Shown: piece by piece, positions 18,498 to 29,000 of the stretch | How positions within the stretch are numbered: position 1 is the stretch's first letter | How the letters are laid out: every line of letters begins with the position of its first letter | Source: Carboxylicivirga marina | Lineage (GTDB): Bacteria > Bacteroidota > Bacteroidia > Bacteroidales > Marinilabiliaceae | Assembly (NCBI RefSeq): GCF_016612505.1 | Contig: NZ_JAENRR010000008.1 | Coordinates: 62,001-126,000, forward strand | Length of the DNA stretch: 64,000 nt | Direction: 5' to 3' | Notes under the pieces: generated by a model | The model's database searches: none | The model's input: only the letters and a program-made list of their open reading frames with translations | Told to the model about the DNA's origin: nothing | Translations under genes and position numbers: made by a program

Positions 18498-18812
18498 TCG
18501 TTAGGTATTAAGTTAAGTTATGCAAATAAAAATCCTCTTTCACCTCTTCATTCGAGGAACAAAAATAAAAAATAACAGCTATTAATGGTACTTGTCATAG
18601 AGTTTTAGAAATCTACTATAGAATACATTAAATAACAAAAGATGACACTCACTATATATTAATAATAAGCTCCTCGGTATTTTAGGGAGGCTGTTGACAT
18701 CCGTTTTTATAAGATTGTACAGGTGTGTCATTTATCATGTTCTAAAATCATGTATCTTGTTAATTTCGCGCCAATTATTAAAGGGATATTCTGATTTAAA
18801 GTAAAGGTCATC
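18498..18812. promoter_or_regulatory. Divergent promoter region
   Basis: A 315-bp gap between divergent genes. A candidate -7 box TAATTTCG at 18761-18768 would serve the plus-strand cysteine desulfidase-family gene. No gene or strong hairpin seen; the sequence is AT-rich throughout. Confidence 0.4.
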
Positions 18813-20096
18813 ATGAACAAATCTGATAAAAGGTATACGGCTTACGTTGATATTTTGCATGAAGAGCTAATGCCAGCCATGGGTTGTACCGAGCCTATCG
18901 CCATTGCTTATGCTGGTGCTATGGCCCGAAAGGTGTTAGGACAGCTTCCTGAACGCGTACTAGTTGAGGCCAGCGATAACATCATTAAAAATGTGAAGAG
19001 CGTTGTTGTACCTAATACCGGAAACCTGAAAGGTATTGAAGCAGCGGCTGTTGCGGGAATCGTTGCTGGCGATGCTGATAAGGTACTGGAAGTTATCTCC
19101 ATCGTAAATGATGAGGAACGTACAGGGATGGCCGATTTCTTGAACACAAAAGAAGTGAAGGTTAAGCCTGCTAATACCAATGTTATTTTTGACCTTATTG
19201 TTCATGTCTTTAATGGCGATGATTGTGCTTCGGTACAAATATCACATTACCACACTAACATTGTACGTATCACCAAAAATGGTGAGACAACTTTATTCAA
19301 TCATCATTGTGATGACTTAAATACAAAGCACAAAACCGATCGTACCATAATGAGTGTGGAAGCTATTGTTGAATTTGCCGACTCGGTAGACTTAAGCGAT
19401 GTACGTGTAGCACTCAAAAAGCAAATAGAATATAACTCAGCCATTGCTCAGGAAGGTATTCAAGGCAAATGGGGAGCTAATGTTGGCTCGGTGCTACTAA
19501 AAACCTGGGGCGAAAACGATGTTAAAGTACGTGCGAAAGCTTTTGCAGCAGCAGGTTCTGATGCTCGTATGAGCGGTTGTGAATTGCCGGTTATGATTGT
19601 ATCGGGTAGTGGTAATCAGGGCTTAGCCACCTCAGTACCTGTTATTGAATATGCCAAAGAATTAAAAGTAGATGAAGACACGATGCTTCGTGCATTATTG
19701 GTGTCAAACCTGATAACTATCCACCAAAAAACGGGTATTGGCCGCTTATCAGCCTTTTGTGGTGCTGTGTCGGCTGGCGTGGGTGCCGGAGCCGGCATCA
19801 CTTACCTTCATGGTGGTCGTTACAAAGAGGTAGCTCACACCATTGTTAATGCCCTGGCTATTGTATCGGGCATTGTGTGCGATGGCGCCAAACCATCATG
19901 CGCAGGTAAAATTGCTTCAGCTGTTGAAGCAGGTATATTGGGCTACCACATGTATAAAAATGGTCAGCAGTTTTATGGTGGAGATGGCATTGTGGTGAAA
20001 GGTGTAGAAAATACGATTAAGAATATTGGTCGCCTGGGCAGCGTTGGCATGCGCGAAACCGACAAAGAAATCATCCGCATGATGCTGGGTGAATAA
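18813..20096 (+). CDS. L-cysteine desulfidase / serine dehydratase alpha family protein (UPF0597)
   Basis: A 427-residue protein of the UPF0597 (YhaM/CyuA, CdsB) family, [4Fe-4S] enzymes that split L-cysteine to pyruvate, ammonia and sulfide in anaerobes. Family features: MGCTEPIAIAYAGA near residue 25, SGCELPVMIVSGSGNQG in the middle, and FCGAVSAGVGAGAG and CDGAKPSCAGK near the end; these cysteines are the probable cluster ligands. Length matches the family. It stands alone between a promoter gap and a terminator. Serine deaminase activity is an alternative for this family. Confidence 0.88.
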   Translation: MNKSDKRYTAYVDILHEELMPAMGCTEPIAIAYAGAMARKVLGQLPERVLVEASDNIIKNVKSVVVPNTGNLKGIEAAAVAGIVAGDADKVLEVISIVNDEERTGMADFLNTKEVKVKPANTNVIFDLIVHVFNGDDCASVQISHYHTNIVRITKNGETTLFNHHCDDLNTKHKTDRTIMSVEAIVEFADSVDLSDVRVALKKQIEYNSAIAQEGIQGKWGANVGSVLLKTWGENDVKVRAKAFAAAGSDARMSGCELPVMIVSGSGNQGLATSVPVIEYAKELKVDEDTMLRALLVSNLITIHQKTGIGRLSAFCGAVSAGVGAGAGITYLHGGRYKEVAHTIVNALAIVSGIVCDGAKPSCAGKIASAVEAGILGYHMYKNGQQFYGGDGIVVKGVENTIKNIGRLGSVGMRETDKEIIRMMLGE

Positions 20097-20125
20097 AAGA
20101 ACATATCCAATCAACGAAAATAGAG

Positions 20126-20165
20126 ACACCTTGCAGTAACTTATTTATTGCAGGGTGTTTTTTGT
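20126..20165 (+). terminator. Terminator after the cysteine desulfidase-family gene
   Basis: Stem ACACC...TGCA paired with TGCA.GGTGT and followed by a T-run, starting 30 bp after the stop codon. Confidence 0.75.
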
Positions 20166-20316
20166 CCATGCCATTTATGAACAGAAACCTTTTAAAATGG
20201 AAGATATCTAGGCAATCGCATATAAAATCAAATATACCACCCCGCCTGTCGGCACCCCTTCCCGCAGGGAATTCGCTTTTACCAATAACTTTTACTTTGC
20301 TCAAGCCACAAGGGCT

Positions 20317-20348
20317 TTTCATTTTTGGCTACAGCCCCAAAAATGAAA
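20317..20348. repeat. REP-like hairpin TTTCATTTTTGG
   Basis: A 12-bp perfect stem TTTCATTTTTGG / CCAAAAATGAAA around an 8-nt loop. The same CATTTTTGG/CCAAAAATG hairpin phrase is familiar from intergenic repeats of Bacteroidota, so this is probably one copy of a dispersed family. Confidence 0.55.
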
Positions 20349-20623
20349 CAAAAAAGGCCGCGACTACAGCACTCGATTACCCAGTAATTCATCATTTCGG
20401 GAAAAATTTAAAGATTTGCATCTTGGTACCAAATTTTTCTTTCCTTCACTTATGAAACTGGGTACCCAATCTGCGTTGCTGAGGTCGTTTGATTCACAGC
20501 TTTTACTAGAATAAAGTTTAAAGCGATTTCCCTACCCCTTTCCCACTAGTAATCGAGACAGGCTCTAAAATTCAGAAGGGGACGGGATTGCGTCACTCTC
20601 CTCCTTGAAAAAAAGATAGCTTG

Positions 20624-20653
20624 TTCCGTTTAACGGAAAGTACCACGAAGTGG
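20624..20653. repeat. Two adjacent small palindromes
   Basis: TTCCGTTTAACGGAA (20624-20638) followed by CCACGAAGTGG (20643-20653). Flanking CTCCTCC and GGGGAGG words make an outer inverted pair like that near 914-958. Confidence 0.5.
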
Positions 20654-20778
20654 GGAGGTGGTTATGATGGTTAAAGGATATCTTAAATCAGAACTAGTTT
20701 ATATTTGAATATACAAATCATAACGAGTACCAACCTTGTCCTAAATATTACTGAATGGGCTTTTCGCCCAAACCCAAC

Positions 20779-20824
20779 TTACTTTTTTAGCTTGAACTAA
20801 AAAACTAAGGAAAAAAGTTCAAGG
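20779..20824. repeat. Repeat with two alternative hairpins
   Basis: TTACTTTTTTAG pairs with CTAAAAAACTAA (one mismatch, loop CTTGAA), but the loop word GCTTGAAC can instead pair with GTTCAAG at 20817-20823. The two folds are mutually exclusive. Probably a copy of a dispersed repeat. Confidence 0.5.
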
Positions 20825-21202
20825 CTACTTTTATAATTGTCCTCTTATTCATCTCAAGCTTAAGTGCAACCGTGTGATTTTCGAGCAAGCTCTCAACTTC
20901 ACGGTTTTACTAATGCTTTCGATAATACGAAACCAATTATAAAAAGATGCCAAATTGCAAGTCGTAAATAAATGACCCCACATAACAAATCTAGTAATTA
21001 TTGAACTAAACAACATAGACTTACATGGTTGTGTTGAATTCGTATAAAACGCAATTGAACGAGTACCTATTAAAATCCCCATCTCCACACCTGCGTTGTG
21101 CCACTTCCTTTTGTTCTCAAGTATAAACTACCCTCCATTCGTTTTATTGTTAAAAAACAACATGCAACTTTGCTATCCCAAGCCCTCGGTGCCGGGCAGG
21201 CA

Positions 21203-21222
21203 CATCCTTTTTAAAAAGGATG
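21203..21222. repeat. 20-bp perfect palindrome
   Basis: CATCCTTTTTAAAAAGGATG is a perfect palindrome. No loop is needed, so cruciform or dimeric protein binding is as likely as an RNA hairpin. About 310 bp upstream of the antiporter gene. Confidence 0.6.
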
Positions 21223-21535
21223 CAAAATTTGATTGAAAGAGGTGATTGCTCCGGATCAGAGATGGATTTATTGCTTCAGGCTTACCTTTTCCTTCGTCAA
21301 AGTCGCCATTACGCAACATCCCCCTCTTATCACTGGCTTTCAATCATTCGAAACTACGTTTCGATTAAGGCAGGAAGTGTTTGAGCATAAAAATGGAAAA
21401 AGTCCATGTTTGACAAGAAATGTTCTCTGGCCGCACTGAAAATCACGTTCGTTAGAATGAAGCATTAAAGCCACCTCTTGAAACTGACACAAGAAGGCAG
21501 TGGCATATTAAAGAGCTATTTGCTAACTTGTTGCA

Positions 21536-22900
21536 ATGCCAGAAAACAGTATAAGTCTGCTGCCTCCTCTTGTTGCAATTCTAATTGCATTATGGCGTAA
21601 AAATGCCATAATCGCTTTATTATCGGGTGTTATCTTATGCTGGATAATGGTTAGTGACTGGCATATTATTGAAGGACTTGGCGCCAGCTCACTATCGCTG
21701 CTGAATATCTTCAAGTCGGCCAATCAAACATACATTATTGTTTTTAGCTTGTTAATAGGTGCCTTGGTGAAGCTGCTGAATCAATCGGGTGCTGTCAATG
21801 GATTTATTCTGCTACTAAGTCGAATTAAACTAGTTACCAATAAAAGAAGGGCCGCCTTATTACCGACAATCATTGGAACAATCATTTTTACAGATACTAA
21901 CCTGAGCATGTTTACAGCAGGCATGGCCAGTCAACAACTCTTTGACAAATACAAACTCAGTAGAGCGCAGCTGGCCTATTTAATTGATTCGACCTGTGCA
22001 CCGGTTAGTATTCTGATATTAATCAACGGCTGGGGAGCATACATCCTTGGTTTACTGGATGGATTTGCCCTGGACAATAAGGTTAGTATTGTAGTCAGCA
22101 CCATCGTCTTTAATTTTTATGCCATCATGGCTTTAATAATAGCCTACTACACGGCTTTTAGCTGTCGTACTTTTGGCTACATGAATAAAACCAAACCTTC
22201 AAACACCCTGAAAATTAAAGACTCACCAACGACTAAGATTTCCCCGCCCATTATAATGTGGCTGCCATTACTCACAATCTTGCTCACAACCTTAACCATA
22301 CTTTGGTACACTGGTGATGGTGATTTACGACAGGGAGATGGTGCTTTCGCTGTCTTTTGCGGAGTTATAATCAGTATCATCCTATGTGCCGGATTAATCC
22401 GTTATCATCGGGCACTTTCCATACAGCAAATCACCAAAAACAGCTTTAAAGGCATCAAAGAGATGTTTCCGGCCGTTGCCATCTTAGTTTTATCATTTGC
22501 CTTTGGCGATGGCATCAAAGCCCTGGGCACAGGAGTCTTTGTCAGTGAAGTCATGAACCTGCAGGTGGCCACAGTCCTTATTGCACCTATTCTCTTTTTG
22601 ATAGCCGGAATAATGGCTTTTGCTACAGGCTCATCGTGGGGCACCTATGCCATCTTAATTCCCATAGCCATACCTGTGGCACTTGATTCAGGCCTTCCTG
22701 TACCATTTGTTTTAGCCGCCGTATTGGGTGGTGGTATCTTTGGCGATCATGCTTCTCCAATATCTGATACTACAGTTATAGCCTCTATAGCCAGTGGATG
22801 TGACCACTATGAACATGTCAAGACGCAATTACCTTATGCCGTGATTATTGCTTGTGTCAGTTTAATCCTCTATCTGTTATTTGGCTTCAACCTGATGTAA
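21536..22900 (+). CDS. nhaC: NhaC-family Na+/H+ antiporter
   Basis: A 454-residue inner-membrane protein with about 11 helices. It has the NhaC-family pattern: SLLPPLVAILIALWRKNAIIALLSG at the N terminus, conserved TDTNLSMF and STCAPVSILI in the middle, and FATGSSWGTYAIL plus GIFGDHASPISDTTVI near the C terminus. These proteins exchange Na+ for H+ (or a malate/lactate-type couple in MleN relatives). Monocistronic, preceded by the gene-free repeat region, convergent with the pseudogenes downstream. Confidence 0.86.
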   Translation: MPENSISLLPPLVAILIALWRKNAIIALLSGVILCWIMVSDWHIIEGLGASSLSLLNIFKSANQTYIIVFSLLIGALVKLLNQSGAVNGFILLLSRIKLVTNKRRAALLPTIIGTIIFTDTNLSMFTAGMASQQLFDKYKLSRAQLAYLIDSTCAPVSILILINGWGAYILGLLDGFALDNKVSIVVSTIVFNFYAIMALIIAYYTAFSCRTFGYMNKTKPSNTLKIKDSPTTKISPPIIMWLPLLTILLTTLTILWYTGDGDLRQGDGAFAVFCGVIISIILCAGLIRYHRALSIQQITKNSFKGIKEMFPAVAILVLSFAFGDGIKALGTGVFVSEVMNLQVATVLIAPILFLIAGIMAFATGSSWGTYAILIPIAIPVALDSGLPVPFVLAAVLGGGIFGDHASPISDTTVIASIASGCDHYEHVKTQLPYAVIIACVSLILYLLFGFNLM

Positions 22901-23004
22901 TGATACGACTTCATTCCCGGCAATTTTAACCAATAAACCTTAAATCATTTTTTGCATACCTGAACTCTATCAATAATGCATACCCCTTGACAGTATGGCC
23001 CTAA

Positions 23005-24021
23005 TTATTCCTCCACAACAATCTTGACTTCACATTCTGTCTCATTCAAATGCTTATCGATGGCAGCAAAAACCAAGGTAAATTCACCTGCCTCACCTGG
23101 GTTCATACTTAAGGTCATTTTCGCTTTATCAAACCTGGCCCAATCAGGCTTTTCGCTTTTCAGGCTAATTTCCAGATTCTCATTATCAATATCTCTGAAT
23201 AAATCAGCCGGAAGCGATAAATGAAATACCTCACCAAGCTTTATTGTGCTTGAAGGAATGGGCTTAAAAATAAATGGTTTAAATACCTTTTGCGTACTCA
23301 CCCAGTATATATCCGACTCTGCATAACCATTATCATCAAAAATCTGCTTCGTAAAAAACAAAAATCGATTATCGAAAGACACAAATGGTCGCCTTTCCCA
23401 ATCTGCTGTATTGATAGCAGAATTTAATAACACAGGCTGAGTCCAGTTACCGCTATAATCCTGATAACTAATAAACAAATCCGGTCCATTGGCATTGCTG
23501 GCATATCGGCTAAATATAATGTATTGCTCATCGGGGGCTATAAAGATGCTTTCCTCATCGCGCATCGAACAAATTGAATCTAAGCGCTCCACAATTCTAT
23601 ATTCACCATTTTCAAGCGATGAGCAATATAAGTCGGCTAAGCCATTCCCGTTTCTGTTGGATGAAAAATAAATTGTTCCATCCAGGCTCAGACAAGCAGT
23701 TGACTCCCGGCTTAAAGTACTTATCGGATTATCTATTTTTTCAGCTTGCCCCCAAGAGCCATTCATTTTATTCAAGCGCCAAATATCCGTAAAGCCATTG
23801 CTTGTATCAGGCCTGCTTTGTGCATAGAGCAATGATTTCCCATCAGGTGAAAAGTAAGGAAGATAGACACTTTCATCTTCCAATGGCTCAAAAACAGTAG
23901 GCTCCGTCCACTTGTTGCTATGCTTTTTCGAATAATAGATGGTACCACTAAAGTCAGCTTTATTAAATATGCCGAAGGCTAATTCCCGTGAATTTGGTGC
24001 AAAGGATAAGCCATGCTCATC
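23005..24021 (-). pseudogene. PD40-repeat protein, 5' end lost by deletion
   Basis: The frame contains WD40-like PD40 blades (SFAPNSRELAFGIF, YFSPDGKSLLYA, CLSLDGTIYFSSN, FIAPDEQYIIFSRY, FVSFDNRFLFFTK) followed by a C-terminal Ig/cadherin-like domain ending CEVKIVVEE. No ATG and no signal peptide exist: the first in-frame candidate is an internal TTG, yet clear blade sequence (EHGLSFAPNSREL) continues upstream of it in the same frame up to about 24021. There it meets, out of frame, the 5' part of a GH3 gene. The N terminus, export signal and first blade are missing. Native role was probably a surface or periplasmic propeller linked to the glycan locus. Confidence 0.8.
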
Positions 24022-24365
24022 ACATCGTAACCAAAAATTAGTGGAATACCCAGGCGTGTGTTTTCAACAACTGTTTTTTGAGCATTACGGGTTGCTTCAG
24101 CACCAATCACATTAAGCATCGAACCAACCATTCCACTTTTAAGCTGCTCTGATAAATCTTGTGCACCAGCATTGTCTTTGGGTGCCGGTCCGGTCATTTC
24201 CCAACGACTGGTATATTGATTTAACTGTCCTACCTTTTCGGCAAGTGTCATTTTCTCTAACAGGTCTTCAACAAACTGTTCTTCTTTACTCATTGGCTTT
24301 TCGTTACTTGAACACGAAGCCAAAATTACGGCTGCAAAAAGCATTATCAAATAGAGTCTTGTCAT
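24018..24365 (-). pseudogene. GH3 beta-glucosidase, 5' fragment only
   Basis: Starts with a proper lipoprotein signal (MTRLYLIMLFAAVILASC) and continues as a family-3 glycoside hydrolase: FVEDLLEKMTLAEKVGQL, then LGIPLIFGYDV near residue 115. GH3 enzymes are 700-800 residues and would continue with an IHG motif and a catalytic SDW aspartate; here similarity stops right after GYDV and a few unrelated residues lead to a stop. Sequence beyond the joint belongs to a PD40 gene. It follows susD behind a terminator, so it was the locus beta-glucosidase and is now inactive. Confidence 0.85.
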
Positions 24366-24404
24366 TTTTTAGGTTTGTGTGCATTAATAATCAATACAAA
24401 AATT

Positions 24405-24428
24405 AAAGGCTACCGATTGGTAGCCTTT
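24405..24428. terminator. Terminator/attenuator after susD
   Basis: Perfect 10-bp stem AAAGGCTACC / GGTAGCCTTT with loop GATT, between susD and the GH3 fragment. It could reduce transcription of downstream enzymes relative to susCD. Confidence 0.8.
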
Positions 24429-24468
24429 AAATATACATTCTATAGTAATTGCTACACTAAGCAACATT

Positions 24469-26022
24469 TTAGTTATAACCCGGATTTTGGTCTTCAATGG
24501 AGATGCCTGCATTCAGGTCAATCTCTTCCTGAGGAATAGGGAATATCTCATTTTTCCCAGCCGTAAATCCTCTTGTACCTAATTCAGTAGTGGCGTCGCC
24601 CCAGCGAACTAAATCCCAGAAGCGATGACCTTCAAAGGCCAGTTCCAAAGCACGCTCTTTTTTAATGATATCAAATAAAGGATCACCTGTTAATGTTTCC
24701 CAGGCCGAATGGTCGGTAAAACCAGCACGCTCACGTACATCTCTGATTAAAGGAACAGCCTGTGCATCCATACCATCACGATTGTAGGCTTCGGCAGCCA
24801 TTAGCATTACATCCGATAATCGGATTAATTTAAACGGTGTATTCCAGTTAACTTCTTTCACTCCGCCTTCTGATGTTTCCGAAGGAATAGTTGAATACTT
24901 TAATCGGATATATCCTTCGAATGCATCCCAGTTATTATTTCCTGAACGATTCACTTCACCACCTGCGGCCACAAATTCAGCCTCTGAAATAGTGGATGTG
25001 GTGTAACGCTCTGCCCCTGCTTCGGCTTGTAATAAATCACCAAACTTACCTGTTGGCACATTAAAGCCCCATCCATTGGTGTAACCAATGACATCCAGAT
25101 CGTTAAATGAATTATCACCACGAGGCCCGCACAGCTGAACGATAAAGTTAGACTCGGCAGTACCGTCCCATGGGCCACCCCAGTCGTGTGCATTTTTACT
25201 TGAATACAACACTTCAAAGATGGACTCTGAACCGGCGCGCTCGCCTTTTAACCAAATGGTACTATAATCTTCTGTTAATGAATAACTATCGTCATCAATT
25301 ACAGCCTGCAATAATGGGTGAGCACTGGCATAATCTTCCTGATACAAATACACTTTACCTTTTAAAGCCTGTGCAGCACCTTTCGAAATTCTGAATTTTA
25401 AACCTTCGGCTAAATCATCTTTAACAGGTAAAACGGCTATCGCTTCTGCTAAATCCTTATGAATCTGATTATAAATAGTCGTTTTATCAGCCCGTGGGTT
25501 ATCCACACTAATTTCGGTGGTATTGACAGTATAAAATGGCACATCGCCCCACATGGTTACCAATTCAAAGTAGGCATAAGCTCTGAAAAATTTAGCCTCG
25601 GCCGATATCTGTTCTGCATTATCCAACTCAGGTGAAATGGTATTTAAGATTGCATTAGAAGCATTCACTATTTTATAAAACGAATGCCACACATCTTTTA
25701 GGGCCGGGTTGTCGTACTCATAGGTAAAACTATTGAGCTGTTGCAACTTGGGCTGGTCAGCCGATGAACCACCACCGGTATTTAAATCATCACCTTGTAA
25801 ACCTTTCACAAAGAAGATACTTGACCAATCGCCATAGTTATTATAACCGATTTGTAAATAATCGTAAACTCCAATAATGGCTGCTTCGGCCTCTTCTTCT
25901 GTTGTTAAATAGTCAGCACTATTGAATTGTCCAATTGGAGTTTTGTCCAAAACACTATCTGAGCATGCTCCAAAAGCAAGAATCAGAAGTAAAGTAAATA
26001 TGCTATATTTTATTTTTTTCAT
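24469..26022 (-). CDS. susD: SusD/RagB-family glycan-binding lipoprotein
   Basis: A 517-residue lipoprotein, signal MKKIKYSIFTLLLILAFGAC (Cys 20), with the SusD start (LDKTPIGQFNSADYLTTEEEAEAAIIGVYDYL), TPR-type helices (AKFFRAYAYFELVTMWGDVPFY) and the conserved C-terminal block ALELAFEGHRFWDLVRWG with FPIPQEEI. It caps the SusC channel on the cell surface and binds oligosaccharide. It starts 17 bp after susC. The GH94, GH3 and transporter neighbours point to beta-glucan oligomers as ligand (inference). Confidence 0.95.
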   Translation of the reverse strand: MKKIKYSIFTLLLILAFGACSDSVLDKTPIGQFNSADYLTTEEEAEAAIIGVYDYLQIGYNNYGDWSSIFFVKGLQGDDLNTGGGSSADQPKLQQLNSFTYEYDNPALKDVWHSFYKIVNASNAILNTISPELDNAEQISAEAKFFRAYAYFELVTMWGDVPFYTVNTTEISVDNPRADKTTIYNQIHKDLAEAIAVLPVKDDLAEGLKFRISKGAAQALKGKVYLYQEDYASAHPLLQAVIDDDSYSLTEDYSTIWLKGERAGSESIFEVLYSSKNAHDWGGPWDGTAESNFIVQLCGPRGDNSFNDLDVIGYTNGWGFNVPTGKFGDLLQAEAGAERYTTSTISEAEFVAAGGEVNRSGNNNWDAFEGYIRLKYSTIPSETSEGGVKEVNWNTPFKLIRLSDVMLMAAEAYNRDGMDAQAVPLIRDVRERAGFTDHSAWETLTGDPLFDIIKKERALELAFEGHRFWDLVRWGDATTELGTRGFTAGKNEIFPIPQEEIDLNAGISIEDQNPGYN

Positions 26023-26039
26023 TGTTCTTAGATTTTGGA

Positions 26040-29000
26040 TTAGAAATTAACATTAAGACCAAACATTACTTTTTTGGTAGTAGGATATAATCCTTTATCA
26101 ATTCCCTGGCGGTTATCTTCGTTAGAACCAGCCTCAGGATCCATACCTTCATATTTGGTAAATGTGAAATAGTCATCTAATGAAACAAAAGCACGAACGC
26201 GCTGTAATTTTATCTTTTCGGTTAAAGATTTTGGCAAGGTATAACCAAGCTGAATCTGTTTGATACGCATATATGATGCATCCTGAACAACCAAATCGCT
26301 ACGATAAACGTAATCACTTGTATTATCAGGTGCCGGCATGCTTGCGTTATCACCAGGGCCAGTCCAACGGTCGGTATAGAAGAAGGAAGGTTTATTACTT
26401 AGCTTGCGGTCGGTACGGAACCAGGCCATGAACACGTCGTTACCCGACATTCCTTGCATAAATAAGTTAAAGTCGAAGTTTTTGTACTCCATATTGAAAG
26501 TAGCACCGTATAACAAATCAGGATGTGGGTCACCAATATTTGTTTGGTCAGAAGCCGTAATTTCACCATCATCATTCACATCAACCACTATCGGTTCACC
26601 TGTTGCCGGATCAATACCTGCCGTTTTGTAGCCTTTGAAATAATAGATTGGGTAGCCTTCTTCAAACCAGGTCATGTTAAAACCACGCACATTGGCACCT
26701 GGCTGAGGTGTATCATCCAACACTTCAGTTACTTCATTCTTCAGCGTACTAATGTTAAAGTTCACACCATATTTCAGACCGAAAGAAGTCGTATTTCGCC
26801 AGCCTAATTCAAATTCTAAACCTGAATTTTTCACGGTTCCCAGGTTAGCTGATACATCTTCACCAAAACCTGCTGAACCAGCCATTCTATTACCTTTAAT
26901 CAAACCTTCTGTCTCTTTCACATAGTAATCAACAGAGAAGTTTAGCTTGCTGTTAAAAGCACGCATATCAACACCAAAGTTAGTTTGCTCTGACGTTTCC
27001 CATCCCAGATTCGGGTTAGTCGGACGTGGACTTCTTGAACCACCTGACAATACCTCATCTTCATTCGGATAGTTAATATTCTGTGATGTCCAGAAAGCCA
27101 TATCGGCAAATGGATTTACATTAAAAATACTACCATTCTGTCCCCAGCTACCTCGCAATTTCAAGTAATCAATTGCTTCAACACTCCAGAAGTCTTCTTG
27201 CGAAATTAACCAACCAGCTGATACCGCAGCAAAAGAAGCCCAACGGTTATCTTCTGGTAAAACACTGGCACCATCACGGCGAAGAGAAGCCTCAAGCATG
27301 TATTTACTAGCATAATTATAGCTCAGTCGTCCGAAGTAAGATACTTTTGTATTTTCCTCCAGATTACCACCTACCATGTTATTATCACGGTCGGCATAAT
27401 AATCGTGATAAGCATATTGCTCGCCTTCTTTTGGCATTTCAGATTTCATGTAGTAATTAGGATGCGTATACTCTTCGTATGACATACCTCCTAACAAAGT
27501 GAAATCGTGATTATCAAACTTCTTATTATACGACGCAAAGTTCTCCCACAAAGCTTTGTAATACTTATCGACCCAATCCTGTGCTATATTAAGGTTGTTA
27601 GAGCGTTCAGACGAAAAATAGTACTTAGGCGACCATTCTTTGCGGGTAACATAGGTTAATTCTAAACCAAGGCGCGAAGTGATATTCAGACCTTCAAGAG
27701 GTTTTAAAGTACCGTAGAATGAAGCTAATAGCTTGTCACGAATTTCCTTATTATGGGTATTCTCCATAAAAGCAACCGGGTTGGCTGTTTCACCTGTTAC
27801 AAAACGATTCAAACCGTAATAGTCGCCATTGGCATTTTGCAGTGGCGTGTTTCCGTCAGCAATAATGGCATCAATACGACTCATATCCGACTCAATAACC
27901 GGCGTATAAGGATCCATCAATAAAGCACTGTTCACTATCGAGCGGTACTCATCATCTTCAGGTAAAATGTTTCTGCTTGAATGCGAGAAGTTAAGGTTAT
28001 TACCAACTTCTAACCAATCAGCTACTTCATTTTTGGTATTGATACGGAAGGTGTAACGCTCAAAACGTGCATGCTCACCGCCAATCGCTCCATCTTGTTT
28101 GAGATACGATCCCGACAACAGGTATGTTGATTTCTCAGTTCCACCTGAAAAACTTAAGCTGTGACGTTGCATTGGTGCCGCTTCTGAAATTTCATCTAAC
28201 CAATCAGTATCATAGTTTTCGCCAGCTGGAGGTGTAATTGTTTCTCCGGCTTCTTCCATGAACTGCTTATATTGAGATGCATTCATCATCTCAGCATTGG
28301 TTGCCAGATTTTGGATACCATACTGGAAGTTATACTCAATTTTGGCTTTTCCTTTGGTTCCGCTTTTGGTGGTAATTAATACCACACCATTGGCACCTTC
28401 TGTACCATAAATAGCCGCCGATGCCGCATCCTTCAATATTTCCATTGAGGCAATATCATTCGGATCCAAATCATCAATACTACCGGTTTTCATACCATCA
28501 ACAATGTAAAGCGGATTACTGTTACCATTTGAACCAGTACCACGGATACGGATTTTCACACTCGCACCAGGAGCACCAGAAGTTGGCAATACAGCCACAC
28601 CAGCAGTGCGACCTTGTATCGCATGCTCAACGCGACCATTTGATACTTTCTCTAACTCCTCGGCTTTAACCGATGAAATGGCAGCTGTTACAACACTTTT
28701 GCGCTGAACGCCATATCCAACCACAACCACCTCATCCATATCAATGGCTTCTTCCACCATGGTAATATCAACAGATGCTTTGCCAGCTACCTGAATTGTT
28801 TGTGGCTCAAAACCTACGAATGAATAATTTACTGTAGCATCGGGTGATGAAAGTGTGATTGTATAAGTTCCGTCAATAGCAGTAATGGTACCATTACTTG
28901 GATTCTCTTGTTCAACGATTGTTACACCTGGAATAGGATCACCATTCACATCGGTTACCACACCACTTAGTGTATGTTCCTGCTGAATCAATGAAATGGC

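Larger units (their letters stand above)
20097..21535. other. 1.4-kb gene-free region rich in palindromes
   Basis: No open frame here looks like a gene: the small ones have no start context, no family features and overlap palindromes. The region holds a terminator and at least four separate inverted repeats, listed individually, and one block (20720-20830) mixing two alternative hairpins. It looks like a graveyard or landing zone of small repeats rather than a single decayed gene. The promoter of the downstream antiporter must lie at its right end. Confidence 0.6.

Noticed and set aside
21233-21439. Small 68-residue open frame in the gene-free region
   Set aside because: No family features, no promoter or ribosome-binding context, and it begins next to a palindrome cluster.
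23005-23883. Complete PD40 gene starting at an internal TTG
   Set aside because: Clear propeller sequence continues upstream in the same frame to the GH3 joint, so the true start has been lost.
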